Shown one piece after another: positions 24,844 to 32,939 of a stretch of 49,266 nt of DNA. Made by a program: the position numbers and the translations under genes. This DNA is from Pedobacter sp. ASV17. Its GTDB lineage: Bacteria; Bacteroidota; Bacteroidia; Sphingobacteriales; Sphingobacteriaceae. The notes beneath the pieces are model-generated. The model was given only the letters and a program-made list of their open reading frames with translations, was not told the DNA's origin and did no database searches. The stretch lies in contig NZ_JAELTX010000024.1 in the NCBI RefSeq assembly GCF_016429065.1, positions 1 to 49,266 on the forward strand. Direction: 5' to 3'. Within the stretch, counting starts at the first letter, position 1; each line of letters begins with the position of its first letter.

Positions 24844-25479
24844 ATGAGAAGATTACCTATTTATTTTTTATTGGACACATCGGGGTCAATGAATGGAGAA
24901 CCCATTGAAGCTTTGAATAATGCCTTGAGTGGAATGATCAATAACTTACGCTCAGATGCGCAAGCTGCAGAAACTTTATGGATCAGCATCATTACCTTCG
25001 ATCGAGAAGTTAAAGAAATAGTCCCATTAACCGCATTAGAGACCTTCCAATTACCCGAAATTTCCTGTCCTGAAAGTGGCCCTACATTTACAGGTAAAGC
25101 CTTGGAAGTGCTATATGACAAAGTAACCAAAGAAATAAGAAAAGGTTCGCCAACCCAAAAGGGTGATTGGAAACCATTGCTATTTGTTTTTACTGATGGT
25201 AAGCCGAATGATTTACAATCATATGCGGAAATGATCCCTAAAATAAAATCCCTAAATTTTGGGGCTATTGTTGGCTGTATTGCGGGAAATAAAGACATAG
25301 CAACAAAACTTCTGGAGCTCACAAATGATGTCGTGCATTTAGACACGGCCGATAGTTCTACATTAAAACAGTTTTTCAAATGGGTATCTGACACAATTGA
25401 ACAAGGCAATAAAAGCATGGGTACAACCGACAATGTATCCTTACCTCCACCCCCATCAGAAGTGCATATAGTAATATGA
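24844..25479 (+). CDS. terY: TerY-type von Willebrand A protein (second copy)
   Basis: 211 residues from the ATG at 24844; a longer frame from TTG at 24829 would overlap the small basic gene and is not preferred. MIDAS residues are in FLLDTSGSMNGEP, SGPTFTGKALEVL and FTDGKPNDLQ. The closing SLPPPPSEVHIVI repeats that of the first copy, so the two probably arose by duplication and then diverged considerably. It lies in the centre of the signalling half of the Ter operon; no zinc ribbon. Confidence 0.9.
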   Translation: MRRLPIYFLLDTSGSMNGEPIEALNNALSGMINNLRSDAQAAETLWISIITFDREVKEIVPLTALETFQLPEISCPESGPTFTGKALEVLYDKVTKEIRKGSPTQKGDWKPLLFVFTDGKPNDLQSYAEMIPKIKSLNFGAIVGCIAGNKDIATKLLELTNDVVHLDTADSSTLKQFFKWVSDTIEQGNKSMGTTDNVSLPPPPSEVHIVI

Positions 25480-25496
25480 TCTATTAATTCAATAAA

Positions 25497-26549
25497 ATGA
25501 GCAGACGTTTACCCATATATTTCTTGATAGATGTATCTGAATCAATGGTTGGTGAGCCTATTCAACAAGTTGAAGAGGGTCTATCTAGCATTATTCAAGC
25601 ATTAAAAGCTGATCCAGTAGCAATAGAGACCGTATACATCTCGATCATAATTTTTGCTGGAGACGCTAAAACACTAATTCCTTTACAAGAAATCACCAAT
25701 TTTTATCCACCCAAATTTCCAATTGGGAATGGTACTTCATTAAGTAAAGGGCTGGGACATTTAATGTATGAAATGAGGAGAAACACTATTAGAACCACGG
25801 CTGAGCAAAAAGGAGATTGGAAGCCAATCATTTTTCTATTTACCGATGGGATACCAACTGACTCCACTGGGAATGCCATTAAAGAATGGAAAGAAAACTG
25901 GCAGCGATCGTCAAATATGGTTGCCATATCTTTCGGTGATAATACAGATAACAAATTACTTGCTGAATTAACTGAAAACGTATTGTGGTTTAAAAATACA
26001 ACAACAGCTTCGTATAAAGAGTTTTTCAAATGGATTACCGCCTCCATTAAAACCAGTAGTATTCGTATAGAAAATAGTTTTACGGACTTTGAATTAGCGA
26101 AATTCGATAATGTCATTATTGAAAAAGCCAATCTCTTTGAAGACCAAACTAAACAATGGACAGACCCTAATTTTGTAGTACTTGCGGCTAAATGCCAAAA
26201 TACAAAACGCCCCTATTTGATGAAATACAAGAGGGATATCATTCCTACAACTATTGCAGATATAACATGTGGCACCTTGTCGTATCGATTAGTTGGTGCT
26301 TATCAAGTAGACAATTCTTATTTCGAATTATGTGACGATAAAAATACACAACAAAAAATCAATACCGATGAACTTAGAGGTGCACCTACCTGTCCTTGTT
26401 GTGGCAATCAATTTGCCTTTGCTGCCTGCAGTTGTGGGAACATTCATTGCATTGGTGATGACGAAATCAACACTTGTCCTTGGTGTGATAATCAATCACA
26501 TTACGGCATTGGTGATGGAGGATTTGAGGTTAACAGAACACAAGGCTAA
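25497..26549 (+). CDS. terY: TerY-type vWA protein with C-terminal zinc ribbon
   Basis: 350 residues. The vWA domain carries FLIDVSESMVGEP (D12, S14, S16), GNGTSLSKGL and FTDGIPTDS. A middle beta-rich part (about residues 205-290) follows, then a cysteine-rich end: CPCCGNQFAFAACSCGNIHC ... CPWC, matching the TerY-C zinc ribbon. This is the full-length form of the family; the two preceding copies have only the vWA part. It immediately precedes the PP2C gene (11 bases), the conserved order of the triad. Confidence 0.9.
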   Translation: MSRRLPIYFLIDVSESMVGEPIQQVEEGLSSIIQALKADPVAIETVYISIIIFAGDAKTLIPLQEITNFYPPKFPIGNGTSLSKGLGHLMYEMRRNTIRTTAEQKGDWKPIIFLFTDGIPTDSTGNAIKEWKENWQRSSNMVAISFGDNTDNKLLAELTENVLWFKNTTTASYKEFFKWITASIKTSSIRIENSFTDFELAKFDNVIIEKANLFEDQTKQWTDPNFVVLAAKCQNTKRPYLMKYKRDIIPTTIADITCGTLSYRLVGAYQVDNSYFELCDDKNTQQKINTDELRGAPTCPCCGNQFAFAACSCGNIHCIGDDEINTCPWCDNQSHYGIGDGGFEVNRTQG

Positions 26550-26560
26550 CTATAAATTTT

Positions 26561-28015
26561 ATGAACGACACCAAACTCTATATCCAAAATTTATTTGCTG
26601 TAAAAAAAATAGCAATAGGCCAAAACAGACAGCAACTATTTGAAGATTTCATTAAAAAAGAGGACAATGAACAGATTGTAAAAACAATAATAGAACAACA
26701 AAACTATCTTATGGACAAATGGGAGCTTAAAAATAGAGTAGCTGATATTATTGCACAACAACTAACAATCCCCAACGCTACGGTCGGCAAATTATACAAA
26801 TTTAAAATAGACTTTGAACAGTTGAATTTAACTGATTTAATTCATGTTGAATGTTTTGGATTAGAAGAAATGGGCTTGGCATTTAACAAAAATGAAAGTA
26901 TCATTGAAGGAATACCCAATCAGAATGGAGAACTAAGTTTCAAATTATTGTTTAAAATAATCAATGAAGCTGAAGATAGTATTCCAAATGAAAAAATAAT
27001 TCCAATAGTAATCAATGCTGACCCTAAAACGCTTTGGAAAGACATCCCAAGTAACAGGGCGGCGCCCTTCTGGAAGAAGGATGATATAATAGCATCAGGA
27101 AAATTAGGCGACAAAAAAATTGTTGTCGCTTCAAAAAGAGGCCGTTCTCATGAAAATGTTGGCTCATTTCGTGACGATGATTTCTCCTTTAAACTTATTG
27201 AAGAAATAGGTTGGTCCGCAATTGCTGTTGCTGATGGAGCAGGAAGCTATCCACTATCTAGAGAAGGTTCTCGATTGGCTTGTATTGCTGTAATAGATTA
27301 TTTTGAAAAACATTTAGAAAAAGAAACGCTCGAAGATTTTGAGCATAAAATCTTCGAACAGCAAAAATCAAATGGTGAAGACTTACTTAATGAAATAAAG
27401 GTACTTTCCAAACAGATATTATATAAAGCAGTATTGTTTTCTCATCAGCAGATTAAAAATTTAGCAGAGCAGATTGAAGTATCAAGTCCAGAATTATTCA
27501 ATAATCCGAAGGCAAAAAATGCCTTAGATTATTTTCACACTACATTGATTTTTACTCTATTCAAAAAATTTGATTTTGGCTATGTGGTGATGACATTTGG
27601 CGTAGGTGATTGTCCCATTGCAATTGTCAATAAGGAGCAAACTGAAACCACTTTATTAAATTGGCTAGATGTCGGCGAATTTGGCGGTGGAACTAGATTT
27701 GTCACACAAGCCGATATCTTTCATTCTCAAGAACACCCCATGGCTTCTCGTTTTAATTTTAAAATCATGGCAGATTTCAGTTATCTATTCCTCATGTCTG
27801 ATGGGATATATGATCCGAAATTTGTAGTGGAGGCTAATTTAGAAAAGCATGAAAGATGGTTAGAATTCCTTAAAGATCTACAAGGTGAAAATGAAGAAAA
27901 TGTAAAGGTTGATTTTTCTTACGAAAACAAAGAGATAGCTGACCAGCTTTCAACTTGGATGGACTTTTGGAGTCCAGGGAATCATGATGACAGAACTTTA
28001 GCAATCGTCTTTTAA
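26561..28015 (+). CDS. PP2C-type protein phosphatase with N-terminal Ig-like domain
   Basis: 484 residues. The C-terminal two thirds are a PP2C phosphatase: ASKRGRSHENVGSFRDDDF, VADGAGSYPLSREGSRLA (metal-binding DGAG), VMTFGVGDCPIAIV, FLMSDGIYD and NHDDRTLAIVF near the end give the full set of metal aspartates. The N-terminal region at about residues 60-150 has a pattern like a cadherin/He_PIG immunoglobulin-like repeat (GLAFNKNESIIEGIPNQNGELSFKLLF). It should remove phosphates placed by the kinase encoded 10 bases downstream, with the TerY proteins as likely targets or scaffolds. No signal peptide, so cytoplasmic. Confidence 0.88.
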   Translation: MNDTKLYIQNLFAVKKIAIGQNRQQLFEDFIKKEDNEQIVKTIIEQQNYLMDKWELKNRVADIIAQQLTIPNATVGKLYKFKIDFEQLNLTDLIHVECFGLEEMGLAFNKNESIIEGIPNQNGELSFKLLFKIINEAEDSIPNEKIIPIVINADPKTLWKDIPSNRAAPFWKKDDIIASGKLGDKKIVVASKRGRSHENVGSFRDDDFSFKLIEEIGWSAIAVADGAGSYPLSREGSRLACIAVIDYFEKHLEKETLEDFEHKIFEQQKSNGEDLLNEIKVLSKQILYKAVLFSHQQIKNLAEQIEVSSPELFNNPKAKNALDYFHTTLIFTLFKKFDFGYVVMTFGVGDCPIAIVNKEQTETTLLNWLDVGEFGGGTRFVTQADIFHSQEHPMASRFNFKIMADFSYLFLMSDGIYDPKFVVEANLEKHERWLEFLKDLQGENEENVKVDFSYENKEIADQLSTWMDFWSPGNHDDRTLAIVF

Positions 28016-28025
28016 CAAATAAAAA

Positions 28026-29558
28026 ATGAGTATAAAAACCGTAAGTTCAATTATCAATTTAGGTAAAACATACCAATATACTGATAATGGTGAGCCCAAA
28101 CAGGGAGGGATGAAAGATGTATACTTTAGCCCAGATAAAAAATATGTCGTAGCATTTTATAGAGTTTCACAAGATTTTAATTCTAAAGAAAGGCTAAAAA
28201 GAATTGTTACACAATATTTCGAAAGCTTTTTTATAAAAGAGCCCATAAGCGGTGCTTTTTACAAAGAATTATATTCATGGCCTACCGACGTAGTAATAGA
28301 GGGAAATAGAACGGGAATTATTGTACCATTCTATAGCAAAAATTTCTTTTTCAAAAAAGGATATCTTCACAATGATATACTTAAAGGAGGAGAAAAAGAA
28401 GGAAAATGGTTTGCTAGCGCTAAATTTAGATCGCCCCAATCCAAAACAAAATTAGACCCATCTGAACTCGGAAATTGGCTAAGCTATTTTCAAGTATGTG
28501 TTAATATCGCAAGAGGAGTAAAACGATTGCATGCTGCTGGTTTAGCCCATTCTGATTTATCTTACAAAAATGTATTAATTGACCCTGTAAGCAAAACCGC
28601 TGCTATTATAGATATTGATGGTTTAGTTGTACCAGGGTTATTTGCTCCTGATGTTATAGGAACAGCAGATTTTATTGCTCCCGAGGTATTAGCAACTAAA
28701 CACCTTAGCAAAACAGACTCTAATAGAAAGCTGCCTAGCCGATTAACTGATCTACATGCATTAGCTGTGTTAATCTATATGTACCTTTTGTATCGTCACC
28801 CATTGAGAGGAGGTAACTACTTTGGAGCAATTGATACAGAAAAAGAAGAAGATTTATTGATGGGTGAAAAAGCGCTGTTTATTGAGCATGCTACTGATGC
28901 CAGCAATAGGAATTTCAAACGTGAATATGGAGATAATTTACAGAAATTTGCACCATGGACTGATTTACAAAAAACACCATATACGATAACTGGACCTTAT
29001 TTAAAAGTACTGTTCGAACAAGCATTTGTAAAAGGTCTCCATCATCCAATGGAGCGCCCGCCCGCAGAGGCTTGGGAACAGGCATTAATTAAAACTAACG
29101 ACCTCAAATTAGAATGCAGTAATGCTTCTTGTGAGCAAAAATGGTTCATCTTCAACAATACGGATAATACATCTTGTCCCTTTTGTGGGACAAAATATAA
29201 ACACTCAATCCCAGTTTTAGATTTCTATTACCAATTCAAGCCGAATGTTTGGAAACCAGAAAATCAAAGATTAGTTATTTACAATAATTCTACGTTACAC
29301 CAATGGCACTCGAATAAAAATGTCATTGTTAACGAGAAACTAACCCATGCAGATAAAAAACCTGTTGGATACTTTTCATTTTATAATGGGAAATGGGTCT
29401 TTGTGAATCAAAAGCTAAAATCACTATCCGACAAAACAGATGGAAAAGATATTGCAATTGGTTCAATGGTGGAAATTACCAATGGTGAACAATTACTTTT
29501 TTCTAAAGAAGAAGGAGGCAGAGTAGCAGTAATTACAATAGCAAATCAAATTAACTAA
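28026..29558 (+). CDS. Ser/Thr protein kinase with zinc ribbon and FHA-like tail
   Basis: 510 residues. The kinase domain is at about residues 20-350: GGMKDVYFSPDKKYVVAFY (nucleotide loop), HSDLSYKNVLID (catalytic loop, HSD in place of HRD), AAIIDIDGLVV (metal-binding DID in place of DFG) and GTADFIAPEVLA. A zinc ribbon follows (CSNASCEQKW ... SCPFCG). The last 100 residues are beta-rich (LHQWHSNKNVIVNEKL ... WVFVNQKLKSLSD) and resemble a degenerate FHA phosphopeptide-binding domain. It completes the vWA-phosphatase-kinase triad known from Ter loci. Altered HSD and DID motifs are common in this kinase group. Confidence 0.88.
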   Translation: MSIKTVSSIINLGKTYQYTDNGEPKQGGMKDVYFSPDKKYVVAFYRVSQDFNSKERLKRIVTQYFESFFIKEPISGAFYKELYSWPTDVVIEGNRTGIIVPFYSKNFFFKKGYLHNDILKGGEKEGKWFASAKFRSPQSKTKLDPSELGNWLSYFQVCVNIARGVKRLHAAGLAHSDLSYKNVLIDPVSKTAAIIDIDGLVVPGLFAPDVIGTADFIAPEVLATKHLSKTDSNRKLPSRLTDLHALAVLIYMYLLYRHPLRGGNYFGAIDTEKEEDLLMGEKALFIEHATDASNRNFKREYGDNLQKFAPWTDLQKTPYTITGPYLKVLFEQAFVKGLHHPMERPPAEAWEQALIKTNDLKLECSNASCEQKWFIFNNTDNTSCPFCGTKYKHSIPVLDFYYQFKPNVWKPENQRLVIYNNSTLHQWHSNKNVIVNEKLTHADKKPVGYFSFYNGKWVFVNQKLKSLSDKTDGKDIAIGSMVEITNGEQLLFSKEEGGRVAVITIANQIN

Positions 29559-29562
29559 CTCA

Positions 29563-30561
29563 ATGAATAAACATCTTATTTTTTCCGAGCACCCAGGCCT
29601 AATTGTTATTTTTGCAGTTGCCATAATCATTATGCTACTTCTAGATTTAGGAGTATTTAATAAAAAAAGCCATGAAGTTTCTAACAAAGAAGCTCTTTCG
29701 TGGTCTATCGTATGGATTAGCCTAGCAATGTGCTTTAGCGGTCTTGTATATTTTTATGCTGGCTCAACTAAATTCTACGAATTTCAATCTGCATATTGGA
29801 TTGAAAAGGCACTTTCTGTCGATAATCTCTTTGTATTTATTCTAGTTTTCAATTTTTTTAACGTTGCAAATTCCAGCAAACACAAAGTCTTATTTTGGGG
29901 TATCATAGGAGCGTTGGTTTTAAGAGCGCTCTTCATATTTTCTGGTGTATTTCTTATTGAATTAACATATTTAAATAATATTTTAGCCTTTTTTGGTATT
30001 AAGGGTTTTGTTTACAACATCAATATAATTATAACCTTATTTGGTTTATTTTTAATTTATGCAGGTGTAAAATCATGGTCTTCTGGAGATGACGATGAAG
30101 ATGAAGATTATAACAACTCAAAAGGAGCAAAATTAATCAGAAGCTTATTTAAGGTGAGTGAAAAATACGATGGTGACAAATTTTTCACTTATCAAAATGG
30201 TAAGAAGTTAGCTACACCTTTATTGGTGGTAGTATCAGTGATTGAGTTTACAGATTTATTATTCGCGGTCGATTCTATCCCAGCTATATTTGCAATATCA
30301 AATGATCCATTTATCCTGTATACCTCCAATATTTTTGCCATTTTAGGATTAAGGGCTTTATTCTTTCTATTGGATAATTTCATTCATTTATTCAGCAAGT
30401 TACCTTACGGTTTAGCCATAATCTTAGCATTTATCGGCATAAAAATGATTATCTCACCATTTTATCATATTGAATCAATAATTTCTCTTTTAATAATCGG
30501 CAGCATATTATTACTATCCGTATTAGCCTCTATTATTTTTCCTAAAACTGCAGAAAGCTAA
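29563..30561 (+). CDS. terC: TerC-family integral membrane protein
   Basis: 332 residues with 8 or 9 hydrophobic segments. The TerC/Alx signatures are YWIEKALSVDNLFVFILVF and VIEFTDLLFAVDSIPAIFAIS, with acidic residues inside the membrane that suit metal-ion transport. Family members export manganese or other metals and anchor TerD proteins to the membrane. A cytoplasmic loop at about residues 178-186 has the acidic run GDDDEDEDY, which could bind metal or calcium. It ends the Ter operon, 4 bases after the kinase gene. Confidence 0.93.
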   Translation: MNKHLIFSEHPGLIVIFAVAIIIMLLLDLGVFNKKSHEVSNKEALSWSIVWISLAMCFSGLVYFYAGSTKFYEFQSAYWIEKALSVDNLFVFILVFNFFNVANSSKHKVLFWGIIGALVLRALFIFSGVFLIELTYLNNILAFFGIKGFVYNINIIITLFGLFLIYAGVKSWSSGDDDEDEDYNNSKGAKLIRSLFKVSEKYDGDKFFTYQNGKKLATPLLVVVSVIEFTDLLFAVDSIPAIFAISNDPFILYTSNIFAILGLRALFFLLDNFIHLFSKLPYGLAIILAFIGIKMIISPFYHIESIISLLIIGSILLLSVLASIIFPKTAES

Positions 30562-30603
30562 TAAAAGGCTTTTAAGTAAAAAACATCATCAATATCCAAA
30601 GCC

Positions 30604-30804
30604 ATGAAATTGATTATAGTGATCTTTTTTTTAAACATTTATCAAACCAAGCCAACAGCCTATCTTTGCGACAACGGAAAAACCAACAAATATCATCTAT
30701 CTAAACAATGCCGAGGAATACGCAAATGCAATTACAAAATTGTCGAAATCAGTTTGGAAAAAGCCAAGAAACAGGGTTATGGCCTATGCGGTTACGAGTA
30801 TTAA
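30604..30804 (+). CDS. Small cysteine-containing exported protein
   Basis: 66 residues. A hydrophobic start (MKLIIVIFFLNIY) suggests export. The body is CDNGKTNKYHLSKQCRG then CNYKIVEISLEKAKKQG then LCGYE, with four cysteines and a histidine that could bind a metal, as in Ada-like metal-binding modules found beside nucleases. Its last 19 bases overlap the start of the thermonuclease gene, so the two are translationally coupled. Family function is unknown to me. Confidence 0.75.
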   Translation: MKLIIVIFFLNIYQTKPTAYLCDNGKTNKYHLSKQCRGIRKCNYKIVEISLEKAKKQGYGLCGYEY

Positions 30805-31358
30805 CCACTTTGGTGTTATTACTGTATGGCAATTTTGCTTTCAGTCAGTTCAAACCAGTTCCCGCTTGGCAAAAGGCCATCAGTAAAACCAGTTTTACGG
30901 CAAAAGTCATCCGCATTTTAGACGGTGATACCATGGAAGCGCTTTACCAAAACAAACCTGTTAAAATTAGGTTGGCGCATATAGACGCTCCAGAGCACAA
31001 GAAAAAACAAGCCTTCGGCGTACAAGCCAAAAAAGCATTATCCAATTTATGTTTTGGACAAACAGTTACCGTTCATAGTGAAAAATTAGATCGCTATGGA
31101 CGGTTAATTGCCGTAATTGTCAACCACAAAAAACAAATTATTAACCAAGAGATGGTCAAATTGGGAATGGCTTGGCATTTTAAGAAATATTCCAAAGATA
31201 ACCTGTATGCCCAACTGGAAATACAGGCCAGAAAACAACAAAAAGGTTTATGGCAGTTACCAAATCCAGTACCACCTTGGGAATGGCGAAAAAAAAGAAC
31301 CCTACTTAGTGCCAACGAGCTTCAAAGCCCTGTTCAAACTGCGCAAGGTAATCCCTAA
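30786..31358 (+). CDS. Thermonuclease (SNase) family protein, exported
   Basis: 190 residues from the ATG at 30786, which gives a clean signal peptide (MRLRVLTTLVLLLYGNFAFS); the longer frame from 30708 has none. The SNase core is complete: VIRILDGDTME (calcium aspartates), IRLAHIDAPE (catalytic Arg and Glu) and KLDRYGRLIAVIV (second catalytic Arg). It would cut DNA or RNA outside the cytoplasm with calcium. It overlaps the small cysteine protein gene by 19 bases and converges on the Crp-family gene with a 57-base tail-to-tail overlap. Confidence 0.9.
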   Translation: MRLRVLTTLVLLLYGNFAFSQFKPVPAWQKAISKTSFTAKVIRILDGDTMEALYQNKPVKIRLAHIDAPEHKKKQAFGVQAKKALSNLCFGQTVTVHSEKLDRYGRLIAVIVNHKKQIINQEMVKLGMAWHFKKYSKDNLYAQLEIQARKQQKGLWQLPNPVPPWEWRKKRTLLSANELQSPVQTAQGNP

Positions 31359-31868
31359 ATAAGCGGCCATATCATCCTTACTAATTTGTATGTCTAGTTT
31401 TTGCTGTAGGTCCAAAAGTTTGCCTAGTCCGTGGTCAACCGTATACAGCTGTTGAAAAGATGCCCTACTGCTTGTGTTTACGATACGTTCGGCCAATTCA
31501 TGTAGTAACAGCCTATTTAAGGTAAGATCTTTGGCTAACAATTCCTTAAAAATAGCAACAGGAATGGCATAAGCTTCCAAAGAAGTGAGTGCCGAAACAT
31601 TACAAAGACAATCGGTACCCCTTAAGGTCTCTATCTCTCCCAAAATTTCTCCATCGCCCATAAACTCCAAAATGTAGTCTTTCCCATTTTCCTCCAAAAA
31701 ATAACACTTTGCAATTCCCTCTTTTACCACAAACACTTTCAAGCAAGCCTCGCCCTGTGTCAGCAATAAATCCTCTCTTTTAAAACGCTGTAAAGTAATG
31801 GATGGATAACGCTGGCTTTGGTAAAGCGCATCCACGTAAGATAAAAATTCGGTGTTTGTTCTCAGCAT
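31302..31868 (-). CDS. Crp/Fnr-family transcriptional regulator
   Basis: 188 residues from the ATG at 31868; a longer frame uses GTG at 31916, but that is only about 9 bases from the predicted transcription start. The cNMP-binding-like beta roll spans residues 15-110 (LLLTQGEACLKVFVVKEGIAKCYFLE ... GDGEILGEIETL). The C-terminal helix-turn-helix is ISKDDMAAYLGITLRSLNRAL. Such small Bacteroidota members usually lack the cAMP-contacting arginine, so the ligand is uncertain. It has a near-ideal promoter (31931-31961) and diverges from the HAD hydrolase gene. Confidence 0.85.
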   Translation of the reverse strand: MLRTNTEFLSYVDALYQSQRYPSITLQRFKREDLLLTQGEACLKVFVVKEGIAKCYFLEENGKDYILEFMGDGEILGEIETLRGTDCLCNVSALTSLEAYAIPVAIFKELLAKDLTLNRLLLHELAERIVNTSSRASFQQLYTVDHGLGKLLDLQQKLDIQISKDDMAAYLGITLRSLNRALKLVGTK

Positions 31869-31930
31869 AACAAGGTTGGGACATTTGTCCTTTTTTGCTT
31901 CAGGTATTTCCTTCACCTTTGCAACATTTA

Positions 31931-31961
31931 CAAAGATAATGCGATGGCAAAGTATCGCAAA
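31931..31961 (-). promoter_or_regulatory. Consensus Bacteroidota promoter for the Crp-family gene
   Basis: On the reverse strand this reads TTTG (31961-31958), a spacer of exactly 19 bases, then TATCTTTG (31938-31931), a perfect fit to TTTG-N19-TAnnTTTG. Transcription should begin near 31925. It overlaps the upstream region of the divergent HAD gene (start 31979). Confidence 0.8.
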
Positions 31962-31978
31962 TAAAATATTTAAGCCAA

Positions 31979-32665
31979 ATGAAGAATCAGATTACCACCA
32001 TTGCGTTTGATGCCGACGACACCCTTTGGGAAAATGAGCAATATTTCAGACAAGCAGAAGAGAAATTTTCGGTATTGTTCAGCCATCTTCCAGCAGACGA
32101 TGTGATTAAACAGCTGTTCGATATTGAGATGAGGAACCTTAAAATGTATGGTTACGGCATTAAAGGCTTCATGTTGTGCATGGTAGAAACATTGGCCAAG
32201 CTGAGTGGTGATCAGATTGATAAAAATTTGATTGGAAAGATATTTGAAATAGGGCATGAGCTACTGCAAAAACCTATTGTCCTTTTAGAAGGAATTGAAG
32301 AAACCCTACAGCACCTACATGGAAAATACAGATTGGTAATGGCTACCAAAGGCGATTTATTGGACCAAGAAAGAAAATTGGAAAAATCTGGCTTGGCAAA
32401 ATATTTCCACCACATCGAAATCATGAGTGACAAACAGCCTACGAATTATCGTAAACTTATCCAGCATTTGGATTGTAAACCTGAAAACTTTTTGATGGTA
32501 GGCAACTCCCGAAAATCGGATATTTTACCTGTTTTAGCCATCAATGCCTTTGCGGTGGAAGTGCCTTACCACACCACTTGGATACATGAGGTACACGAAG
32601 AGGAGATTGTACATCCAAATTTCATCAGCGTGGAAAGCATTGATCAGGTGATTCCGCTGTTATAG
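31979..32665 (+). CDS. HAD-superfamily hydrolase
   Basis: 228 residues. Motif I IAFDADDTLWENE carries both catalytic aspartates (DxDDT), unlike the HAD in the Ter operon. Motif II is LVMATKG, motif III MSDKQPTNYRKLI, and motif IV MVGNSRKSDILPV. The cap is helical (about residues 20-100), as in the subfamily of haloacid dehalogenase-like phosphatases that act on small phosphorylated metabolites. No specific substrate can be named. It diverges from the Crp-family regulator, sharing an upstream region of only about 110 bases. Confidence 0.88.
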   Translation: MKNQITTIAFDADDTLWENEQYFRQAEEKFSVLFSHLPADDVIKQLFDIEMRNLKMYGYGIKGFMLCMVETLAKLSGDQIDKNLIGKIFEIGHELLQKPIVLLEGIEETLQHLHGKYRLVMATKGDLLDQERKLEKSGLAKYFHHIEIMSDKQPTNYRKLIQHLDCKPENFLMVGNSRKSDILPVLAINAFAVEVPYHTTWIHEVHEEEIVHPNFISVESIDQVIPLL

Positions 32666-32671
32666 TGATTG

Positions 32672-32905
32672 GCCACAGATGCACAGATAGAAAAACATGG
32701 TAAGCAATTTAAATACCCAAGTTTTCGACCACTCAAGGGATGGTGAGCCAAATTCCCTCCGATAAATCAGAGGGCGCCCAAAGGGCGGGGTGTTCAATAT
32801 TCATTTGTGAATCTGTGGCTAAAGAAATTGCTTCGTCATTCTTCCTCACAAAGACGATCACACTTCCGTCATTGCGAACTTTACGAAGCAATCTCATCAA
32901 TTAAA
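32672..32905. repeat. Mixed palindromic repeats between HAD and CAT-like genes
   Basis: Contains the pair ccacagatgcacagat ... aatctgtggct (about 32673-32819), the same family as the element after folA, and a 'cgtcattgcgaac ... cgaagcaatctcat' half element (about 32865-32900) related to 3301-3381. No ORF is supported in this 274-base space. Confidence 0.55.
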
Positions 32906-32939
32906 ACCCCATGCCACCCGTGGCTAAACAAAAAAAGAT

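Noticed and set aside
24861..25433. 190-codon open frame antisense to the second terY
   Set aside because: Its translation is a low-complexity Ser/Leu/Val mirror of the vWA gene, with no domain and no promoter; the vWA frame has clear MIDAS motifs.
30708..30785. Thermonuclease start at 30708
   Set aside because: The extra 26 residues are out-of-frame sequence of the small cysteine protein, and the signal peptide starts at 30786.
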